Shown here: positions 7,029-14,453 of the stretch, piece after piece
Numbering within the stretch: the first letter of the stretch is position 1
How the letters are laid out: the number at the start of each line of letters is the position of its first letter
NCBI RefSeq assembly: GCF_014705605.1
Contig: NZ_JACXIZ010000044.1
Span: 22,189 to 86,188, forward strand
Direction of reading: 5' to 3'
From: Paenibacillus sabuli
GTDB taxonomy: Bacteria > Bacillota > Bacilli > Paenibacillales > Paenibacillaceae
Length of the DNA: 64,000 nucleotides
Position numbers and translations under genes: made by a program
The notes under the pieces: model-generated
What the model was told of the DNA's origin: nothing
Seen by the model: only the letters and a program-made list of their open reading frames with translations
The model's database searches: none

Positions 7029-9011
7029 ATGAATACGCTGCTGGAGCTCGAGCGTTACACGCCGACCTTGTACGATACGCAAGATCAATTGAAGACGCAT
7101 ATATTCGCCCGCACCGACGAGGCGCTGGAGGCCGGGGAGCGCGCGCGCGATGCGCTGGCCACGGCGGATCAGCTCCGCATTCGTCAGGCGGCCGTTCGGG
7201 ACGCGTTCCTCGCGTCGATCGGCGGACTGCCGACCGGCGGACCGCTGCACGGCCGCTCATCCGGCGAGTTGAGAACGACCGACTATCGCATCGAGCGCAT
7301 CCTCTTCGAGTCCCGGCCCGGCCATCCCGTCACGGCCAATCTATACATGCCGCACGGGCTGCATACGCCGGCGCCCGCCGTCCTGTTCCTGTGCGGACAC
7401 GAGCGCGGCGCCAAGCATAGCCCGCTCTATCGCCGGGTATGCGGCATTCTCGCGCGCAGCGGGCTGATCGTGCTCGCCGTCGACCCGCTCGGGCAGGGCG
7501 AGCGCCTCGGCTACCTTGAGCAAGACGGAGCCGACGGGCCCGTCGGCTGGGGCACGCACGAGCATCAGCACGTCGGCGCCCAGTGTCTGCCGCTCGGCCT
7601 CGGCCTGGCGCGCTACTTCGTGCACGATGCCATGCGCGCCGTCGATTACCTGCTGACCCGCCCCGAGGTCGACCCGGCCCGCATCGGCGTGACCGGCAAT
7701 TCCGGCGGCGGGACGCAGACGGCGATGCTGATGCTGTGCGACCCCCGGCTCGCCGCCGCCGCGCCGGGCACCTTCATCACGGGGCGCAGCCGATACATGC
7801 ATGCGGGCGGCGTGCAGGACGCCGAGCAGGTCTGGCCCGGCTGGTCGGCTGCGGGCTACGATCACGAGGATTTGCTGCTCGCCTGCTGTCCCCGTCCGGT
7901 GCTCGTCCTGGCCGCGACCTCGGACTTTTTTCCAATCGAGGCGACGCGCCGCACCGTCGCGCGCGCCGCACGATATTGGGAGCTCCTCGGCGTCCCCGGG
8001 GGCCTCGCGCTCGTCGAGGACGCGTCCACACACAGCTACACGGACGTGCTGGCCGAGGCCGCCGCGGCTTTTTTCGCCGAGCGGCTCGGGGCCGTCCCGG
8101 GCGCGACCGACAGCTCGGCGATGCAGCCGGAGGCGATCGCCGAGGAGCAGCTATGGTGCGTCCCCTCGGGACAGGTCCTGCGCGAGCTGAGCGGCGTGCG
8201 CACTGTGCACGACGAGCTCGTCGCGGAGACCGAGCGCCTGCGCGAGGCACGGCAGCTGCGGAGCGAGGCCGCCGACGCGCGCGGCGACGCGCTTGACTGG
8301 CTCCGCGCCCGCGTACTCGGGCCGCGGCGCACCCACTCGCCCAATCTGCGCCGGCAGCCGCTCGGCGTGATCGCCGGCTTGGAGGCCGAGCTGCGCATGT
8401 GGTGGGCGCAGGACGGCATCATGAACAGCGGCATCTGGCTGCAAGCTGCCGGCTCCGCATCGACGGAGCCGGCAGCTCCGGCCGGACTCACGCTGGCGCT
8501 CTGGGAGGGCGGCACCACTTCGCTGACCCGCCACGAGGCCTGGCTGCACAGCCAGGCGGACAGCGGCCGGGCCGTGCTCGTGCTCAATCTGTCGGGCATC
8601 GGGCCCCATGCCCCCTACCCGATCTATGGCAAGCCGCCGCTCGCGCGCTTCGGGGTGATGCACAAGCTCGCCGACGAGCTGATCTGGATCGGCGACAGCC
8701 TCGCAGCCCTGCATGCGCACGATATGATTCGGGCGCTCGACGCATTGCCTGCACCCTATGCGCCCTTGACCTCTCCGGTCGAGGCCTACGCTTGCGGACG
8801 CGACGGCGTCGCGCTCGCGCTCGCAGCCGCCCTCGACGCGCGCATCGGCGAGACGACGATCGCGGGAGACTGGGCATGCATGACGGATTGGGTGATGGCC
8901 CGCGATTACGACGATACGGACATTATGCGCAGCATCATGCCGGGCATGCTGCGCTGGTTCGATCTCGACGAGCTCGCCGCGTGGCGCGCGTCCGCAGCGC
9001 CAGACCGCTAG
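7029..9011 (+). CDS. two-domain alpha/beta hydrolase (acetyl xylan esterase-like)
   Basis: The 660-residue protein begins with about 80 helical residues, then an alpha/beta-hydrolase domain (about 85-355) with nucleophile elbow GVTGNSGGGTQTA and a likely catalytic His in EDASTHSYTD. A second, C-terminal alpha/beta-like region (about 470-655) has ACGRDG where a GxSxG would be expected, so it seems catalytically dead. Related proteins are carbohydrate esterases or uncharacterised hydrolases. The gene follows the first oxidoreductase by 6 bp, with GGAGGTGAA overlapping that gene's end. It may remove acyl groups from the sugar handled by this cassette. Confidence 0.82.
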   Translation: MNTLLELERYTPTLYDTQDQLKTHIFARTDEALEAGERARDALATADQLRIRQAAVRDAFLASIGGLPTGGPLHGRSSGELRTTDYRIERILFESRPGHPVTANLYMPHGLHTPAPAVLFLCGHERGAKHSPLYRRVCGILARSGLIVLAVDPLGQGERLGYLEQDGADGPVGWGTHEHQHVGAQCLPLGLGLARYFVHDAMRAVDYLLTRPEVDPARIGVTGNSGGGTQTAMLMLCDPRLAAAAPGTFITGRSRYMHAGGVQDAEQVWPGWSAAGYDHEDLLLACCPRPVLVLAATSDFFPIEATRRTVARAARYWELLGVPGGLALVEDASTHSYTDVLAEAAAAFFAERLGAVPGATDSSAMQPEAIAEEQLWCVPSGQVLRELSGVRTVHDELVAETERLREARQLRSEAADARGDALDWLRARVLGPRRTHSPNLRRQPLGVIAGLEAELRMWWAQDGIMNSGIWLQAAGSASTEPAAPAGLTLALWEGGTTSLTRHEAWLHSQADSGRAVLVLNLSGIGPHAPYPIYGKPPLARFGVMHKLADELIWIGDSLAALHAHDMIRALDALPAPYAPLTSPVEAYACGRDGVALALAAALDARIGETTIAGDWACMTDWVMARDYDDTDIMRSIMPGMLRWFDLDELAAWRASAAPDR

Positions 9012-9083
9012 AGCCGCAGTACCGGCTGCATCATGTCGGCCACACCGGCAGTACCATCTTGATCGAAAGGAGCGTCGCCTATC

Positions 9084-10343
9084 ATGGAACCGATCACCGT
9101 CGTTTTAATCGGAGCCGGCATGCGCGGGATGATCTACACCCGGCATGCGACGGACCACCCGCACGAGCTGCGCGTCGTCGGCGTCGCCGACCCCGATCCG
9201 GACAAGCGGGCGCGCTGCCGCGAGGTTTTCGGCTTTGACGAGACACATGCCTACGCAGACTGGGACGCCTTGTTCGCGGGTCCGCGCATCGCCGACGCCG
9301 TCTTCGTCTGCACGCAGGATCGCGATCATTACGAGCCGGCCCTCCGCGCGCTCCAGGCCGGTTATCACGTGCTGCTGGAGAAGCCGATGTCTCCCAGCTG
9401 GGAGGAATGCGTGGCGCTGGAGCGCCAGGCGGCCGAGAGCGACAGACTGCTCGCGATCTGTCATGTCCTGCGTTACTCGCCGTTTTTTCGCACGATCAAG
9501 CAAGCGGTGACCGACGGTCGGATCGGCCGGCTAATGTCGATTCAGCACAATGAGAACGTCGGCTTCCTGCATTATGCGCACAGCTATGTGCGCGGCAAGT
9601 GGCGCCGTTCGGACGAGTCCAGTCCGATGATTCTCGCCAAGTCGTGCCACGACCTGGATATCATGCTCTGGCTGGCCGACAGTCCCTGCCGCAGCGTCGC
9701 TTCGTACGGCGGTCTCTCCCATTTTGACGAGACGCATGCGCCGCCCGGAGCGCCGACGTATTGTCTGGACGGCTGCCCCGTATCCGACACCTGCCCGTAC
9801 TACGCACCGAACACGTACCTGCGGCAGGAGGTCGGCTGGATGGCCGCTTCGGTCTCCGCCGACACCAGCTATGCGGCCCGTTATGCCGCGCTGCGCAAAG
9901 GACAATACGGCCGCTGCGTCTATCGCTGCGACAACGACGTCGTCGATCATCAGGTCGTCAGCCTGGACTTCGCCAATGACGTCACAGCCTCATTCACGAT
10001 GAGCGCCTTTACGGCCCATACGAGCCGCACGCTCAAGCTGATGGGCACCGAAGGCGAGCTGCGCGCCACGATGGCGTCCAATGAAATCGAGATTACCCGC
10101 TTCGGCAGCGGCCGGCGGGAGCTGGTGCAGCTGACCGATCCGGGCGGCCATGTCGGTCATGGCGGCGGAGACGCCCGGCTTGTGCGCGATTTTGTACGCG
10201 CGGTGCGCCAATACGGCTCGCACGACAGCCTCACCTCCGCTGCGGCCTCCGTGCAGAGCCATCTGATGGCTTTTGCAGCCGAGCGCGCGCGTCTGGAGCG
10301 ACGCGTCGTGCCGCTCAGCGAATTTACGGCTCCACTCAATTGA
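9084..10343 (+). CDS. Gfo/Idh/MocA-family NAD(P)-dependent oxidoreductase 2
   Basis: The 419-residue protein has the Rossmann motif VVLIGAGMRGM, the signature LLEKPMSPSWEECVAL near residues 97-112, and the KSCHDLDIMLW active-site segment. Cysteines in CLDGCPVSDTC (about residues 226-236) mirror the cysteine group of the first oxidoreductase, though the two proteins are otherwise clearly different. Two such enzymes in one cassette suggest successive oxidation and reduction around a keto-sugar intermediate; this is inference. An AAAGGAG site precedes the ATG by 11 bp. Confidence 0.9.
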   Translation: MEPITVVLIGAGMRGMIYTRHATDHPHELRVVGVADPDPDKRARCREVFGFDETHAYADWDALFAGPRIADAVFVCTQDRDHYEPALRALQAGYHVLLEKPMSPSWEECVALERQAAESDRLLAICHVLRYSPFFRTIKQAVTDGRIGRLMSIQHNENVGFLHYAHSYVRGKWRRSDESSPMILAKSCHDLDIMLWLADSPCRSVASYGGLSHFDETHAPPGAPTYCLDGCPVSDTCPYYAPNTYLRQEVGWMAASVSADTSYAARYAALRKGQYGRCVYRCDNDVVDHQVVSLDFANDVTASFTMSAFTAHTSRTLKLMGTEGELRATMASNEIEITRFGSGRRELVQLTDPGGHVGHGGGDARLVRDFVRAVRQYGSHDSLTSAAASVQSHLMAFAAERARLERRVVPLSEFTAPLN

Positions 10344-10363
10344 ACATCAGGAGGAATTATGCG

Positions 10364-11101
10364 ATGCAGATTCATATAGTAGACGATGCCGACCAGCTCG
10401 GCCTTCAGGCCGCCCGCGCGAGCGCAGCACTGTTGAATGAAGTCATAGCCGAGCAAGGGCAAGCGCGCGTCGCGCTGTCCACGGGCGCCTCGCAATTTGA
10501 GTTTCTGAAGCACTTCGTGACCATGGACGTGCCGTGGGACAAGGTCGTCATGTTCCATCTCGACGAATATATCGGCTTGTCCGAGCAGCATCCGGCCAGC
10601 TTTCGCAACTATTTGAAGGAGCGCTTCCTGCAACATGTCGGCGTCACCGACTACCTGCTCGTGGACGGCGAAGGCGATCCCGCCGCCGTCATCGCCCGGC
10701 TCAACGAAGCCATCGCGGCAGCGCCTGTCGACCTCGCGCTGATCGGAATCGGCGAGAACGGACACATCGCCTTCAACGATCCGCCGGCGGACTTTGACGA
10801 CCCGGCCCCTTACCGCATCGTCGACCTGACCGATACCTGCAAGCAGCAGCAGGTCAACGAAGGCTGGTTCCCGTCCTTGCAGGAGGTGCCCCGTCAGGCA
10901 ATCACAATGACCGTCAGCCAGATCATGCGTTGCCGCCGCATCATCTCCTGCGTGCCGCATCAAGCCAAGGCCGCGGCCATCGCCAACACGCTGGAAAAAG
11001 AGATCAGTCCGCACTACCCGTCGACCATTCTCAAGCGCCACGACGACTGGAGTTTGTACCTGGACAAAGCCTCTTCCTCCAAAATTGCAGTGTGGGCCTA
11101 G
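10364..11101 (+). CDS. glucosamine-6-phosphate deaminase/isomerase family protein (NagB-like)
   Basis: The 245-residue protein shows the NagB hallmarks FHLDEYIGL (around residue 63) and LIGIGENGHIAFNDPP (around residue 128). The expected ATGGTP phosphate loop reads STGASQ, so the substrate may differ from plain glucosamine-6-phosphate. The ATG at 10364 is preceded by AGGAGG at 9-bp spacing; the longer frame starts upstream of that site. It ends the LacI-controlled cassette, 20 bp after the second oxidoreductase and just before a strong terminator, and points to an amino-sugar substrate. Confidence 0.85.
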   Translation: MQIHIVDDADQLGLQAARASAALLNEVIAEQGQARVALSTGASQFEFLKHFVTMDVPWDKVVMFHLDEYIGLSEQHPASFRNYLKERFLQHVGVTDYLLVDGEGDPAAVIARLNEAIAAAPVDLALIGIGENGHIAFNDPPADFDDPAPYRIVDLTDTCKQQQVNEGWFPSLQEVPRQAITMTVSQIMRCRRIISCVPHQAKAAAIANTLEKEISPHYPSTILKRHDDWSLYLDKASSSKIAVWA

Positions 11102-11135
11102 AATGCAAGGCGAAACTTGTACATGCTCTATATTT

Positions 11136-11178
11136 AAAAAAGCGCAAATCTCCGAACGATTCGGGATTTGCGCTTTTT
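11136..11178 (+). terminator. rho-independent terminator of the sugar cassette
   Basis: A long stem (AAAAAAGCGCAAATC pairing with GATTTGCGCTTTTT) closes a 14-base loop and ends in a T run. The A run on the left arm means it can also act for the convergent DUF3891 gene at 11200. Confidence 0.88.
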
Positions 11179-11199
11179 GTTGTATTTTCGTATACGCTG

Positions 11200-11958
11200 T
11201 TACTCCACAAAAGCGAAGCGGCGCTTGGACCACGGCGCGCTGCGGAACGCCTGGGCCAGTCCGCCGCGGCGCAGCTCGGACTTGTCGATATGCTTTTGCC
11301 GCACCGTCACATCGGCGCGTCCCGCAAACGGAAACGGCGCAAGCGCGATGCGTTCCTCGTCGATCCAGGCCGCGCGAAAGGTGACGCCGTCCTCCATCTG
11401 CGTGCCAAAGCCGCCTTGGTACCACGGGTGCTCCTCCTGCTTCGACGCGCCGGGTCGATTGAAACAGATGTACAGGCTCAGCTCGTCGCAGAGCTGGAGC
11501 AAGCGGAAGTGATGCGCAACGCTGCGCTCGTCGAGCTCGCCGAGTGCCGCGCGTATGCGTTCCCGTCGCAGCTCCTCATGCGCCAGAAAAGCCGCCGCAT
11601 CGGCCTCCCCGGAGTTGCGAATATCGCCAAAGGAGCAAAAATGCAGGCTCGAAAGCAGGGCGGCATACGGCGACTTCGCTTCGATCTCATCCAGACCGAC
11701 TGTATATAGCAGCAGCTTGGGGAGCAGCGGAAACGAGAGGAAATCGCAGGGCGCCTCGGCCAGGTCGTCCCAGATCGGCGTCTCGTCCATCCGCAGCCAG
11801 GCCCGGTCATGCTCCTCTACGGCGAGCAACACGTCCGTCGCCCGAGCCGTATCGGCCAGCCACTTGCCATCCAGCTGCTGTGCGATCTGACCCGACAAGC
11901 GGGCATGGTCGTCCTGCGTGGTCAGTACGAATGCGTTCTGCGTGTCCCTGACGATCAC
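11200..11958 (-). CDS. DUF3891 family protein
   Basis: The 252-residue protein begins MIVRDTQNAFVLTTQDDHARLSG, in the style of DUF3891 proteins, and keeps the EEHDRAW and HFCSFGD-type histidine motifs of that family. The GTG at 11958 is preferred because AAGGAG lies 9 bp upstream and the family starts there; an upstream TTG would add eight unmatched residues. The function of DUF3891 is not established; the conserved His and Asp residues suggest a metal-dependent HD-like hydrolase, which is only a guess. Confidence 0.75.
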   Translation of the reverse strand: MIVRDTQNAFVLTTQDDHARLSGQIAQQLDGKWLADTARATDVLLAVEEHDRAWLRMDETPIWDDLAEAPCDFLSFPLLPKLLLYTVGLDEIEAKSPYAALLSSLHFCSFGDIRNSGEADAAAFLAHEELRRERIRAALGELDERSVAHHFRLLQLCDELSLYICFNRPGASKQEEHPWYQGGFGTQMEDGVTFRAAWIDEERIALAPFPFAGRADVTVRQKHIDKSELRRGGLAQAFRSAPWSKRRFAFVE

Positions 11959-11987
11959 CGGCACCCTCTCCTTGTGGAGCAATTTAG

Positions 11988-12221
11988 AAAGTGAGGTGAA
12001 AAAGTAAGCCTCCGTGCCCGAATTGCGTTTCCGTATGCTCCCGTAGCGATGTTTCTTCGAAACATTTTACCTCCTCTATTTCTTGAATGGACTTCTTAAT
12101 TAGGAAGAAATCGAGGAGCAAAATGGCGGGCGCTTAAAACGTTCTGCAAGAACGTACTTCGGAAGCATATGCTTTTCTCCAACGCATTTTCGGCTACTCT
12201 GGCACTTTTTCACCTCACTTT
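11988..12221. repeat. 234-bp element with 18-bp perfect terminal inverted repeats
   Basis: AAAGTGAGGTGAAAAAGT at 11988-12005 is repeated in perfect inverse orientation at 12204-12221, where it ends on the last base of the PRPP synthase stop codon. Inside are four more hairpins: ATGTTTC/GAAACAT (12049-12065), CTCCTC..GAGGAG with ATTTCTT..AAGAAAT (12071-12118), ACGTTCT/AGAACGT (12139-12155) and AAGCATATGCTT (12163-12174). No protein is encoded. A MITE or a structured RNA are both possible; no clear target-site duplication was seen. Confidence 0.6.
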
Positions 12222-13168
12222 TACACGCTCTTGATCTTGAATAAGCCGCTGATCGAGCCGCCGCGGCGATTGGCGCGGATCGCTTCGGCTAGCAAGCCCG
12301 CTACCGACAGCACCTTGATATGCGGCGGGCTGCTCTCCGGCAGCGCGATCGAATCGGTCACCACGACCTGGCGAATGTTCGGGTGAGACAGGCGCTCCAG
12401 CGCCTTGCTCGAGAACACCGCGTGCGTCGCGCAGACATAAGCGCCGCGGGCCCCTCTCTCCTCCAGCGCGGTCGCGACGTTCTCGACTGTCATGCCGGTG
12501 TCGATCATATCCTCGATAATGATCGGCGTGTGGCCCTCGACCTCGCCGATCACATGCGTGATCGAGGATTCGTTGTGCGCGGCGCGTTTTTTGACCATGA
12601 AGGCGAACGGATAATCGAGATAGCTCGCCAGCTTCTCGGCTGTCTCCGCCCGGCCCGCATCCGGCGAGACGATAATCGGGTTGCTGAGCTCGAGCGACTT
12701 GATGTGATTGCTGATCAAGTCGAGCGCCGAGAGATGGTCGACCGGAATGTTGAAGAAGCCCTGGATCGCAGCGGAGTGCAGATCCAGCGTCAACAGTCTG
12801 TCCGCGCCGGTTTTGGTCAGCACGTCGGACACCATTTTGGCCGAGATCGGCTCGCGCGGCGCGCCCTTGCGCTCTTGGCGGGCATAGCCGAAGTAAGGAA
12901 CGACGAGGTTGATCGTCTTCGCCGAGGCGCGCTTGGCGGCGTCGATCATGACGAGCAGCTCGACGAATTGCTCGTTGATCGGGTGCGAGAAGGACTGCAC
13001 CAGGTAGACGTCCTGATTGCGAATGCCCTGCTCGTAGTGGACGTAGACCTCCCCGCTCTTGAAGCGCGAGCGCTTGATCTGGCCGAGCGGCAGCTCCAGG
13101 CGGCGGCAGATCTCTTCCGCCAGCTGCGGATTCGACGAGCCTGAAAAAATGCTGATGTTCTCCTTCAT
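12221..13168 (-). CDS. prs: ribose-phosphate pyrophosphokinase (PRPP synthase) paralogue
   Basis: The 315-residue protein matches PRPP synthase throughout: VVPYFGYARQERKG, LTLDLHSAAIQGFFNIPVDHL and the PRPP loop IIEDMIDTGMT. Differences from the usual housekeeping enzyme include FKSGEVYV where FSDGE is normal, and a flexible catalytic loop reading VKKRAAHNES instead of a DKRRPRPN-type sequence. It therefore looks like the secondary paralogue found in some Paenibacillaceae rather than the housekeeping copy, which usually sits next to glmU. The ATG follows GGAGGAGAG by 5 bp. It is divergent from the ParB-like gene. Confidence 0.88.
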   Translation of the reverse strand: MKENISIFSGSSNPQLAEEICRRLELPLGQIKRSRFKSGEVYVHYEQGIRNQDVYLVQSFSHPINEQFVELLVMIDAAKRASAKTINLVVPYFGYARQERKGAPREPISAKMVSDVLTKTGADRLLTLDLHSAAIQGFFNIPVDHLSALDLISNHIKSLELSNPIIVSPDAGRAETAEKLASYLDYPFAFMVKKRAAHNESSITHVIGEVEGHTPIIIEDMIDTGMTVENVATALEERGARGAYVCATHAVFSSKALERLSHPNIRQVVVTDSIALPESSPPHIKVLSVAGLLAEAIRANRRGGSISGLFKIKSV

Positions 13169-13235
13169 CGTCTCTCCTCCTAGTCTATCAACACTGTATG
13201 TCCCAGTATACCACATTGCAGGACGCTTTTCCGAC

Positions 13236-13264
13236 TGTGAAATCGCGCGCCGCTCCGCTATAAT
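13236..13264 (+). promoter_or_regulatory. sigma-A type promoter for the ParB-like gene
   Basis: TGTGAA (13236-13241) and a perfect TATAAT (13259-13264) are 17 bp apart, 46 bp upstream of the ATG. Confidence 0.6.
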
Positions 13265-13310
13265 AGAAGTGGCCGCGGCGCCCAGCTGCGCGCAGGAAAG
13301 GAGAATCGTC

Positions 13311-14420
13311 ATGGAAATTACGGAACTCGCCTTGCGTCTGATCGACGAGGACCCGGGGCAACCCAGATACCAGTTCGAAGACGAGGCGCTGCAGGAGCTG
13401 ATGCGCAGCATCGAGGAGCTTGGTCTGCTCTCGCCGATCAAGGTGCGCCCGGTGCCCGGCGGACGCTATCAGATCATCTACGGCAACCGGCGCTACAAAG
13501 CCTGCAGCATGCTGGGGCTGGACCACATACCGTGCATCGTCTCGACGGTCACCGACGAAACCGAGATTTACCTCGAGCAGATCGCCGAAAACCTGACCCG
13601 CGAGGGCTTCTCCCCGATCGAAGAAGCCGAGGCGTTCGACAAGCTGCTCAAAGACGCCAAATTCGGCAGCTCGGTCAAATTTCTCGCTTCGCGGCTGGGG
13701 AAGCCGGAATCTTACATACGCAACAAATGCGAACTGTTGAAATTCGGCGCCGCCGTGCGCAAGCGCATCGTGCGGGGCACGGAAATCCGGCCGGACTGCC
13801 TGACGGAGGATCAGCTGCTGCCCCTGAAGGCGCTGCCTCTTGAGTACCGCGATTCCCTCGCGCTCATCGCCGCTCGCGACGAGCTGGCGCCGACCGATGT
13901 CAAAAAAATCGCCAGCCTGTACAAGGACGCGACCATCTCGGACAGCACCAAAAACAAGCTGCTCGCCAGGTCCGGGCCCGAGCTGATCGATACGTGGTCG
14001 GTCTACCGCCAGAATCGGGCCGAGCGCGCCAAGCAGGCCGCGCAGGCGCAAGCCGAAGCGCAGCAAACCGAGACGCAAGAAACCGAGACACAAGAAGCGC
14101 CGTCTTTGCCAGCCTCTTCAGACGCCTCCGCGGCGACCGCGCAGGCGCAAGCGCATCCCGGCGAGTCTGACGCGGCCGGAACCACTTCTCCACCGCAGCA
14201 GCCCGCCCATCGCGCGCAAACGCAAACAGCCCCGCTTCCGTTCAAGGCGGAAATGGAGCTGCTCCTGGATGCCATGGAGCGGCAAACGAATGCGGGTGCC
14301 GCAAATGTCTCGCTGGCTCCCGATCCCTCGGCGCTGCGCGCGGACATCGATGCGGTCATTGACGGGCTGCAAGCCCAGCTCCTGCGCTGGCAAGCGATAC
14401 GAAAAGCGCTCAAGAGCTGA
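13311..14420 (+). CDS. stand-alone ParB/Spo0J-like nuclease-fold protein
   Basis: The 369-residue protein has a ParB N-terminal domain (about 1-90) with the box II motif YGNRRYKACSMLG (GERRYRA type) and EQIAENLTREGFSPIEEAEAF, then a helix-turn-helix-like region (SVKFLASRLGKPESYIRNK, about 120-140). Residues about 240-310 form a Gln/Thr/Glu/Ala/Pro-rich linker, before a short helical C-terminus that may dimerise. AGGAAAGGAG precedes the ATG. No parA gene lies nearby, so it is not the classical segregation pair. A regulatory or nucleoid role like that of Noc or YefA-type paralogues is inference. Confidence 0.82.
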   Translation: MEITELALRLIDEDPGQPRYQFEDEALQELMRSIEELGLLSPIKVRPVPGGRYQIIYGNRRYKACSMLGLDHIPCIVSTVTDETEIYLEQIAENLTREGFSPIEEAEAFDKLLKDAKFGSSVKFLASRLGKPESYIRNKCELLKFGAAVRKRIVRGTEIRPDCLTEDQLLPLKALPLEYRDSLALIAARDELAPTDVKKIASLYKDATISDSTKNKLLARSGPELIDTWSVYRQNRAERAKQAAQAQAEAQQTETQETETQEAPSLPASSDASAATAQAQAHPGESDAAGTTSPPQQPAHRAQTQTAPLPFKAEMELLLDAMERQTNAGAANVSLAPDPSALRADIDAVIDGLQAQLLRWQAIRKALKS

Positions 14421-14437
14421 GTCTGTCTCGGACAGAC
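14421..14437. terminator. short hairpin between convergent genes
   Basis: GTCTGTC-TCG-GACAGAC forms a perfect 7-bp stem with a 3-base loop in the 33-bp gap between the ParB-like gene and the GGDEF regulator. There is no T run, so termination is uncertain. Confidence 0.35.
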
Positions 14438-14453
14438 CTCGCCCTCCGGGGAT

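Noticed and set aside
5937..7250. 437-codon frame opposite the first Gfo/Idh gene
   Set aside because: Codon composition and lack of any motif mark it as an antisense shadow of a well-supported gene.
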